Shown piece after piece: positions 1 to 5,729 of a stretch of 7,087 bases of DNA (position 1 is its first letter; the number at the start of each line of letters is the position of its first letter). The notes under the pieces were generated by a model, which searched no databases, was not told where the DNA came from, and saw only the letters and a program-made list of their open reading frames with translations. Source of the stretch: an uncultured Collinsella sp. (GTDB lineage Bacteria > Actinomycetota > Coriobacteriia > Coriobacteriales > Coriobacteriaceae); NCBI GenBank assembly GCA_900544225.1, contig UQUD01000096.1, forward strand, positions 1-7,087, written 5' to 3'. The position numbers and the translations under genes were made by a program.

Positions 1-2319
1 TCCGATCTCGAGGCCCAGCGCCGCGCCGTCCCCGCTTCCGACTCCGGTTCGCGCTTCCGCTCGCTGCTCGACCAGATCGCCGCACAGGAGACCGTGCTCA
101 AGGAGAAGAAGGACGCCGAGGAGAAGGCCAAGGCAGAGCGCGCCGCCGAGCGCGGCAACCGTCGCAGCGGCAACAACGAACGTCGCGGTGGCCGTCGTAA
201 CGATCGCAACGCCTCCGACAACAACTCCGAGCGCAACGCCTCCGAGAGCCGTCCGCACAGCCATCGCACCAACGCCAGCAACAACGTCGCTGCCGGCATG
301 GACTTCCCCAACCCCGATAAGCAGGGCAAGGGCAAGAAGCGCAAGGGCGGTCACGGCAACGATGAGGACCACTACAGCCGCATGGCGCGTGAGGCCGAGG
401 AGTACAGTCGCGAGAAGGTACTCGAGGAGGCCCGCGCCGCCGTCGAGGAGGCCTCTCGCGAGTCCACCGGTCGCCGCAAGAAGCGCAAGGAGAAGCGCGA
501 GCGCGAGGCTGCTAAGGCTCAGGAGGAGCGCAAGATTGAGGAGGCGCTGGCCCAGGGCGTGAACCCCGAGGAGCTCGACGCCATCAAGGTCTCCCAGGGC
601 GTTACCGTCCAGGAGCTCGCCGAGGCGCTCGACGTTCCGGCCAACGACATCATCAAGCGCCTGTTCCTGCTGGGCACGCCGCTCACGATGACGCAGTCCA
701 TGTCCGACGACCTCGTCGAGCTCGTTGCCGACGACCTGGGCCGTCAGATCAAGATCATCACCCCCGAGGAGGAGAACACCTTCTCGTTCTACGACGATCC
801 CGCCGACCTTAAGCCCCGCGCCCCGGTCGTCACCGTCATGGGTCACGTCGACCACGGCAAGACGAGCCTGCTCGACGCCATCCGTCACACCGGTGTCGCT
901 GCCGGCGAGGCGGGCGGCATTACCCAGGCCATCGGCGCTTCGCAGGTCATGATCAACGACCGCAAGATCACCTTCATCGATACCCCTGGTCACGCGACCT
1001 TTACGGCTATGCGTGCCCGCGGCGCCAAGGTGACCGACATCGTCATCCTGATCGTGGCTGCCGACGACGGCGTCATGCCTCAGACCATCGAGTCGATCAA
1101 CCACGCCAAGGCCGCCGGCGTACCCATCGTCGTCGCCGTCAACAAGATCGATAAGCCGGGCGCCAACCCCGACCGCGTGCGCCAGGAGCTCACCGAGTAC
1201 GGCATCATTCCCGAGGAGTGGGGCGGACAGAACATGTTCGTCAACATCTCGGCCAAGCAGAAGATCGGTATCGACGACCTGCTCGAGACCGTGCTGCTCC
1301 AGGCCGACGTGCTCGAGCTCAAGGCCAACCCCGACACCTTTGCCTCCGGCAACGTTCTCGAGGCCAAGCTCGACAAGGGCCGCGGCTCGGTTGCCACGGT
1401 TCTCGTGACCCGCGGTACTCTGCACGTGGGCGATACGCTGGTCGCCGGTCTTACCTACGGCCGCGTCCGCGCCATGCTCGATCCCAAGGGCAACGCCGTC
1501 ACCGAGGCCGGCCCCTCCGACGCCGTTGAGATCTTGGGCCTGCAGTCCGTGCCCAACGCCGGTGACGAGTTCCGCGTGTTCGAGGACGAGCGCGAGGCTC
1601 GCGCCCTGGCCGATGAGCGTTCGCTCAAGGCCCGTATCGAGGAGCAGAGCCGCGTGAAGCACGTCACGCTCGAGAACCTCTTCGAGACCATCGCCGACGC
1701 CGAGGTCAAGGAGCTCAACCTGATCATTAAGGCCGACGTCCAGGGCTCCATTGAGGCCCTTCAGGACTCGCTCGACAAGATGGATCAGTCCGAGGTCCGC
1801 ATCAACACGATCCACTCCGCCGTCGGTGCCATCAACGAGACCGACGTCGTCCTGGCCGACGCCTCCAACGCCATCATCATCGGCTTTGGCGTGCGTCCCG
1901 ACGGCAAGGCGCGCTCCGCTGCCGAGCGCGAGGGCGTCGAGATTCGTTGCTACGACGTCATCTACAAGTGCCTCGAGGAACTCGACGCTGCCCGCATCGG
2001 CATGCTCAAGCCCACCGAGGTTGAGGTCTCCACGGGTACTGCGACCGTCCTGGACACCTTCAAGGTGCCCAAAGTCGGCATCGCCGCCGGTGTCCGCGTC
2101 GAAGAGGGCGAGATCGCCGCGACCGATTCCGTGCGCCTGGTGCGCGACGGCATCGTGGTCTTCAACGGCAAGATCGCCTCGATGCGCCACTACAAGGATG
2201 AGGCCAAGAGCCTCAAGAGCGGCTCCGAGGGCGGTATTGGCCTGGAGAACTTCCAGGACATCAAGCCTGGCGACACCATTGAGGGCTACCGCATCGACCA
2301 GGTTGCCCGTACCGAGTAG
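1..2319 (+). CDS. infB: Translation initiation factor IF2 (5' end cut by window edge)
   Basis: IF2 is the cytoplasmic GTPase that brings fMet-tRNA to the 30S subunit and promotes 50S joining. The frame is open from base 1, giving 772 residues and a TAG stop; the true start is upstream. In window numbering, residues 1 to about 195 are a charged Lys/Arg/Glu/Asn-rich, probably disordered or coiled extension. An IF2_N domain (VTVQELAEALDV) starts at residue 201. The GTPase domain has G1 GHVDHGKTS at 281-289, G2 GGITQAIGA with Thr308, G3 DTPGH at 327-331, G4 NKID at 381-384 and G5 SAK at 417-419. Beta-barrel domain II follows from about 440, domain III (KADVQGS) from about 572, and the tRNA-binding C-terminal domain from about 650. 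All G motifs are intact. The cysteine usual in the C-terminal tRNA-binding loop is Val698. GTG at 94 is unlikely to be the start because coding of the same character continues upstream. rbfA follows after 11 bases. Confidence 0.97.
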   Translation, partial: SDLEAQRRAVPASDSGSRFRSLLDQIAAQETVLKEKKDAEEKAKAERAAERGNRRSGNNERRGGRRNDRNASDNNSERNASESRPHSHRTNASNNVAAGMDFPNPDKQGKGKKRKGGHGNDEDHYSRMAREAEEYSREKVLEEARAAVEEASRESTGRRKKRKEKREREAAKAQEERKIEEALAQGVNPEELDAIKVSQGVTVQELAEALDVPANDIIKRLFLLGTPLTMTQSMSDDLVELVADDLGRQIKIITPEEENTFSFYDDPADLKPRAPVVTVMGHVDHGKTSLLDAIRHTGVAAGEAGGITQAIGASQVMINDRKITFIDTPGHATFTAMRARGAKVTDIVILIVAADDGVMPQTIESINHAKAAGVPIVVAVNKIDKPGANPDRVRQELTEYGIIPEEWGGQNMFVNISAKQKIGIDDLLETVLLQADVLELKANPDTFASGNVLEAKLDKGRGSVATVLVTRGTLHVGDTLVAGLTYGRVRAMLDPKGNAVTEAGPSDAVEILGLQSVPNAGDEFRVFEDEREARALADERSLKARIEEQSRVKHVTLENLFETIADAEVKELNLIIKADVQGSIEALQDSLDKMDQSEVRINTIHSAVGAINETDVVLADASNAIIIGFGVRPDGKARSAAEREGVEIRCYDVIYKCLEELDAARIGMLKPTEVEVSTGTATVLDTFKVPKVGIAAGVRVEEGEIAATDSVRLVRDGIVVFNGKIASMRHYKDEAKSLKSGSEGGIGLENFQDIKPGDTIEGYRIDQVARTE
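205..245 (+). repeat. Short in-frame direct repeat in the IF2 extension
   Basis: A 14-base unit, CGCAACGCCTCCGA, occurs at 205-218 and again at 232-245, exactly 27 bases (nine codons) apart. Both copies are in frame and encode RNAS followed by an acidic residue, within an Arg/Asn/Ser-rich low-complexity part of IF2. It looks like an internal tandem duplication that has since drifted. It is not a mobile-element signature. Confidence 0.5.
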
Positions 2320-2323
2320 GGGG
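2318..2323 (+). promoter_or_regulatory. Ribosome binding site of rbfA
   Basis: AGGGGG ends seven bases before the rbfA ATG and shares its first two bases with the infB TAG stop codon. The Shine-Dalgarno site therefore overlaps the infB terminator codon, so terminating ribosomes would sit on it, which favours coupled reinitiation. No hairpin resembling a terminator fits in the 11-base gap. Confidence 0.75.
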
Positions 2324-2330
2324 TAGCGCT

Positions 2331-2741
2331 ATGAAGCAAACGCAGGCAACCCGCCGTTTAGGCGAGCAGCTTCGCGAGAAGCTCGGTTATATCCTGCTCT
2401 TTGAGGTTTCCGATCCGCGTCTCGACCTGGTCACCCTGACCGCGGTCGAGGTCGCGGTGGACCGTTCGTTCGCGCGCGTGTACGTGTCGTGCGACGCGAG
2501 CCGCTACGAGGAGGTCATGGAGGCGCTCGCCAGCGCCAAGGGCCGCATTCGTAGCCTGTTGGCTCGCTCGCTCGATTGGCGCGTCACGCCCGAGCTCGAT
2601 TTTCGCATCGATCGCTCGACCGATGAGGCCGAACGCATCACGCGCGCGCTGGAAAACGTTCCCGCCACGCTTGCGATCGAAAAGGACGAGGACGGCTATC
2701 CCATAGCGGACGCCGCCCAGGAGGCAGCTTTAGATGAGTAA
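2331..2741 (+). CDS. rbfA: 30S ribosome-binding factor A
   Basis: RbfA binds free 30S subunits and is needed for late maturation of the 16S rRNA 5' end and for growth in the cold. The 136-residue product has the usual length. It matches the family throughout: an N-terminal helix (TRRLGEQLREKLGYILL, 7-23), the DPRL turn at 28-31, the strand TLTAVEVAVDRSFARVYVS at 35-53, a KH-like helix with the kinked A-x-G element (ASAKGRIR, 67-74), then WRVTPELDFRID at 83-94. The final 25 or so residues are acidic and Ala-rich and probably disordered. The ATG start is supported by AGGGGG seven bases upstream. The end overlaps the next gene by eight bases. The position after infB is the standard one and agrees with the function. 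Confidence 0.96.
   Translation: MKQTQATRRLGEQLREKLGYILLFEVSDPRLDLVTLTAVEVAVDRSFARVYVSCDASRYEEVMEALASAKGRIRSLLARSLDWRVTPELDFRIDRSTDEAERITRALENVPATLAIEKDEDGYPIADAAQEAALDE
2719..2724 (+). promoter_or_regulatory. Ribosome binding site of the DHH phosphoesterase gene
   Basis: AGGAGG, a perfect Shine-Dalgarno core, lies inside the last codons of rbfA, nine bases before the ATG at 2734. It settles the start of the downstream gene even though that start lies inside rbfA, and it suggests the gene can load ribosomes on its own as well as by coupling. Confidence 0.85.
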
Positions 2742-3777
2742 TTCCGCCGACCTCGCATCGTGCGAGTCTGCAGATATTCAGCGACGCATCCTCGAGCTCA
2801 TCGAGGGTGCGTCCTCCATTGCGATTTCGGGACATACGTCTCCCGATGGTGACGCCCTGGGCTCCGTGCTGGGTCTGGGCTTATCGCTTATGAAGTTTTT
2901 CCCCAACAAGGACATTGCCCTGCTGCTGGCAGACGATGACCCGGTTCCGCGCATCTACCGCTTTATGGAGGGTGCCGACCGTCTGGTGCCGGCATCTGCG
3001 TATACCGGCAATCCGGACCTGTTCATCTCAGTGGACGTGCCGGTCGTCGAGCGTCTGAACAACTCAGCCGAGGTACTCCGCCGCTCGTCGCATGTGGTGT
3101 GCTTCGATCATCATCCGGCGCGTGAGGAATTTGCCGAGCTGAGCCTGAGGTGCGTCGGCGCTGCAGCCTGCGCCATGATCATCGACCGTTTTTTGGACAA
3201 TTGCGGCATTGTGGCTCGCGATGGTGTCGCGACCTGCCTGCTGTGCGGCCTGGTGACCGATACCGGTCGTTTTCAGTACCAAAACGCCGATGCCGCTGCG
3301 TTCCATGCCGCCTCGCGCCTGGTCGCGCACGGTGCCGATCCCGCGCGTGTTGCGCTCGAGGTCTACCAGAGCATGCGTGTAGAGTTCTTGCATCTTAAGT
3401 CCATCGTTATGGGCCGCATCAAAACAGTGGCGCACGGTCGCGTGGCATATAGTTATGCGTACCAGAGCGACCTCGAGGCCTGCGGCGTCACTTCGGATGA
3501 GTGCGACGGCCTGGTCGATGTGGTGCGTTCGGTTATGGGTGTGGAGGTCTGCCTGTTTCTGAAGGGCATTGAGGGCGATACCAAGGTACGCGGCAACCTG
3601 CGCTCCAAGGGTGACCTTGATGTGTCCGAGATCGCTGCCAACTTTGGCGGTGGCGGGCATCATGCCGCCGCCGGCTTTTCCAACAACGGAACGATTCGCG
3701 AGACGCTCGCCGTGGCACTTCCCATGCTGGCCGAGCTGGTGGGGGAGGATCCCGCTTCGGTGACCGTCGAGCTCTAA
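2734..3777 (+). CDS. nrnA: DHH/DHHA1 phosphoesterase, NrnA-like oligoribonuclease
   Basis: NrnA-type enzymes are Mn-dependent cytoplasmic phosphoesterases that degrade 2-5 nt nanoRNAs; some also hydrolyse pAp or linear/cyclic dinucleotides. The 347-residue product shows the DHH motifs in order: HTSPDGDALGS with His34, Asp38 and Asp40; Asp101 in SVDVP; FDHHP with Asp125, His126 and His127; and VTDTGRF with Asp176. The C-terminal DHHA1 substrate domain has LRSKGDLDVSEIA (289-301) and GGGGHHAAAGF (305-315). All expected metal and substrate residues are present, so it should be active. The length fits NrnA rather than the larger RecJ. Start ATG 2734 has a perfect AGGAGG nine bases upstream and overlaps rbfA by eight bases. 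A DHH phosphoesterase is commonly found between rbfA and truB in Gram-positive bacteria; the mycobacterial counterpart Rv2837c sits near rbfA and also acts on c-di-AMP. Whether this protein acts on nanoRNA, pAp or cyclic dinucleotides cannot be read from sequence. The family call is firm; the symbol is less so. Confidence 0.92.
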   Translation: MSNSADLASCESADIQRRILELIEGASSIAISGHTSPDGDALGSVLGLGLSLMKFFPNKDIALLLADDDPVPRIYRFMEGADRLVPASAYTGNPDLFISVDVPVVERLNNSAEVLRRSSHVVCFDHHPAREEFAELSLRCVGAAACAMIIDRFLDNCGIVARDGVATCLLCGLVTDTGRFQYQNADAAAFHAASRLVAHGADPARVALEVYQSMRVEFLHLKSIVMGRIKTVAHGRVAYSYAYQSDLEACGVTSDECDGLVDVVRSVMGVEVCLFLKGIEGDTKVRGNLRSKGDLDVSEIAANFGGGGHHAAAGFSNNGTIRETLAVALPMLAELVGEDPASVTVEL

Positions 3778-3792
3778 CATTTTGGATGGTAC

Positions 3793-4725
3793 ATGGCTCG
3801 TCGTACGCCTTCTCAATTGAATATGCTGCTCCCCGTCGATAAGCCGGTGGGCTGTACGTCCCACGACGTGGTATCGCAGTGCCGACGCGCCCTCCATGAG
3901 CGACGCGTCGGCCATGCCGGTACGCTCGACCCCATGGCCTCGGGTGTCATGGTGGTGGGCGTGGGCCAGGCGACCCGTCTGCTGGGCATGCTAACTCTCG
4001 ATACCAAAAGTTATGTCGCCGACATTTCGTTTGGCGTCGAGACCAACACCGATGACGCGGAGGGCGAGGCCGTTCGCACGGTGCCCGTTGCCCCCGAGCT
4101 GCACGATCTCGCTTACGCCCGTAAGCAACTAGCCGCTATGCTTGGCCCGCAGATGCAGGTGCCGCCAGCGTTTTCGGCCATCTCGGTCAATGGCGTTCGC
4201 GCCTATAAGAGTGCTCGCGAGGGCAATGCGGTAGACTTGCCCCCGCGCCCCGTCGAGGTCTATGCCGCCGACCTGATCGCCGTGAGCGGCGAGGGCGATA
4301 CGTGCGTCTGGACCGTGGCGTTTTCGGTAAGCAAGGGCACCTACATTCGCGCGCTCGCTCGCGATCTGGGTCGCGCCTGCGATAGTGCTGCGCATATTTC
4401 CGCGCTGCGCCGTACGGCCTCCGGTGTTGTTTCCATCGGCGCCTGCCATGCGGTCGAGGAGCTTTCTGCCGAGTCCGCTGCCGGCTTTGCCCTGGATCCC
4501 ATTGCGGCACTGGGCGCCACGCGCGTCGACTTGCCGGGCGATCTTGCCGACGATCTGCTGTGCGGACGTCGCATTCCTATTGAGCGCGCGCTTGCGGGCT
4601 TCGATGCGTCGAAGGCGCCGTTTGCTCTGGTGCTCGATGGCGGGCTTAAGGCGCTTGCCCGCATCGAGGGTGGTCGCTTTGTAATGGAGCATGTCTTTCC
4701 GCAGGCGATCGGCGGTGTTCGATGA
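3793..4725 (+). CDS. truB: tRNA pseudouridine(55) synthase TruB
   Basis: TruB isomerises uridine 55 in the T-loop of tRNAs to pseudouridine and also acts as a tRNA-folding chaperone. The 310-residue product is of usual length. Motif I is LLPVDKPVGCTSHDVV (12-27). The catalytic motif is GHAGTLDPMASG (40-51), with Asp46 as the expected nucleophile. Tyr74 lies in TKSYVADI, the RNA-binding PPAFSAISVNGVRAYKSAREG segment spans 124-144, KGTYIRALARDLG is at 181-193 and LRRTASG at 205-211. A PUA-like C-terminal region covers about 244-305. ATG 3793 is chosen because GGA at 3784-3786 gives a modest Shine-Dalgarno six bases upstream. The next in-frame ATG, at 3823, has no such site and would leave almost nothing before motif I. 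The 15-base gap before it is the longest in the window and holds no terminator. The gene overlaps ribF by four bases. Confidence 0.97.
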   Translation: MARRTPSQLNMLLPVDKPVGCTSHDVVSQCRRALHERRVGHAGTLDPMASGVMVVGVGQATRLLGMLTLDTKSYVADISFGVETNTDDAEGEAVRTVPVAPELHDLAYARKQLAAMLGPQMQVPPAFSAISVNGVRAYKSAREGNAVDLPPRPVEVYAADLIAVSGEGDTCVWTVAFSVSKGTYIRALARDLGRACDSAAHISALRRTASGVVSIGACHAVEELSAESAAGFALDPIAALGATRVDLPGDLADDLLCGRRIPIERALAGFDASKAPFALVLDGGLKALARIEGGRFVMEHVFPQAIGGVR

Positions 4726-5729
4726 TGCTGACCTCCCACGAGATCGCGCGTATTTTTTTCGCGGGCGAGTCGGAAGAGGCCCGCATCGTCGCCGCCGATG
4801 CATTTGATGATTGCGCGTGCCTGGGCGCCGCGTCGATTGCCATCGGCGTGTTCGATGGCGTTCATCGGGGGCATCACGAACTGATCGACGCGGTCGTTCG
4901 CGATGCGCGTAACCACGGCTGCAAGGCTGTTGTGGTCACCTTCGATCCCGACCCGGACGTGGTGGTGAGCTCTTCGCCCGCTCAAAAATTGATGACGACG
5001 GCCGACCGCCTGCATGCCCTGGCTCTCACCGGGGTCGATGCGGTCGTGGCCGTTCCCTTCACGCCTGCGGTGGCGGCTCTCGACCATGCGGGCTTTCTTA
5101 AGCTGCTGTCGCGCGTCGTCGATATCCGCTCGATTCGCGTGGGTAGCGACTTTAGGTTGGGTCGCGGCGGCGCCTCGGGCGTTGCCGAGATGCAGGCATG
5201 GGGTACCGAGCGCGGTGTTGACGTCTATGGCCACGAGCTGCTGTGCGTCGATGGACAGACAATCTGCGCCACCCGTATTCGCCAGGAGCTGCGCCGGGGT
5301 CATGTTGAGCTTGCCGCCGAGCTGCTCGGTCGCCCGTACATGCTGCGAGGTATTGTTGCCGGCGGTCGTCACCAGGGCTCCGACATGGGTTTCCCCACGG
5401 CAAACATCCAGGTGCCCGAGGGCATCCAGGTTCCTGCCGATGGCGTCTACGAGGGCCTGGTGCTGGTCGATGATACCGTGTGGCCTGCCGCCGTCAATGT
5501 GGGCCTGCCGCCGACGTATGCCGATGATGCCGCCTCGGCGCATCTCGAGGCCAACTTGATCGGGTATGCGGGCGACCTGTACGGCACCTCGGTTTCGCTG
5601 GCGTTTACGCGCTGGCTGCGCCCGTCGCGCGTGTTCGATTCGCTGGACGAGCTTATCGCGACCGTCGAGGGTAATATTGACGATATCCGTCATCATTTGG
5701 GTGAGCAGGGGGTGAGCATCTGTGATTAG
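4722..5729 (+). CDS. ribF: Bifunctional riboflavin kinase / FMN adenylyltransferase
   Basis: RibF phosphorylates riboflavin to FMN (C-terminal module) and adenylates FMN to FAD (N-terminal module). The N-terminal module has GVFDGVHRGHH (42-52, with His48 and His51), FDPDP at 74-78, VGSDFRLGRGG (140-150) and ATRIR at 183-187. The kinase module has GFPTAN (223-228), PADGVYEG (238-245), NVGLPPTY (259-266), the likely catalytic Glu276 and GDLYG (284-288). At 335 residues the length is normal, though the leader before GVFDGVH is about 20 residues longer than is typical. Two adenylyltransferase motifs differ from the common forms: the histidine of TFEPHP is Asp77, and the two serines of SSTxIR are Cys182 and Ala183. 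FMN production looks secure; FAD synthesis may be altered. The ATG at 4722 overlaps the truB stop as ATGA and has no strong Shine-Dalgarno, so translation is probably coupled. ATG 4725 is an alternative start one codon later. A T7 run lies at codons 11-13. Confidence 0.95.
   Translation: MMLTSHEIARIFFAGESEEARIVAADAFDDCACLGAASIAIGVFDGVHRGHHELIDAVVRDARNHGCKAVVVTFDPDPDVVVSSSPAQKLMTTADRLHALALTGVDAVVAVPFTPAVAALDHAGFLKLLSRVVDIRSIRVGSDFRLGRGGASGVAEMQAWGTERGVDVYGHELLCVDGQTICATRIRQELRRGHVELAAELLGRPYMLRGIVAGGRHQGSDMGFPTANIQVPEGIQVPADGVYEGLVLVDDTVWPAAVNVGLPPTYADDAASAHLEANLIGYAGDLYGTSVSLAFTRWLRPSRVFDSLDELIATVEGNIDDIRHHLGEQGVSICD
5707..5715 (+). promoter_or_regulatory. Ribosome binding site that fixes the GTG start of dnaG
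   Basis: AGGGGGTGA differs by one base from the full anti-16S complement AGGAGGTGA and ends six bases before GTG 5722. It lies within the last codons of ribF. The in-frame sequence just after it has no ATG near enough to compete; the ATG at 5732 is in a different frame. This strongly supports GTG as the primase start. Confidence 0.82.

Noticed and set aside
94..96. GTG 94 as the start of infB, with AGGAG at 86-90
   Set aside because: The spacing is only three bases, the same frame is open to base 1, and residues upstream have the same charged character as those after it. IF2 coding clearly enters from outside the window.
3778..3792. Gap between nrnA and truB as a site for a promoter, terminator or small RNA
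   Set aside because: It is only 15 bases long, has no inverted repeat, and is accounted for by the truB ribosome binding site.
3064..3915. Minus-strand open frame of 283 codons opposite the DHH phosphoesterase and truB start
   Set aside because: It crosses the junction of two solid plus-strand genes, has no motif and no suitable ribosome binding site that I could see.
4745..4775. GC-rich DNA followed by seven T as a possible intrinsic terminator inside ribF
   Set aside because: Only a four-base CGCG stem spanning the T run can be drawn, and no stable hairpin precedes the T run. A terminator at codon 11 would also cut off ribF and dnaG.
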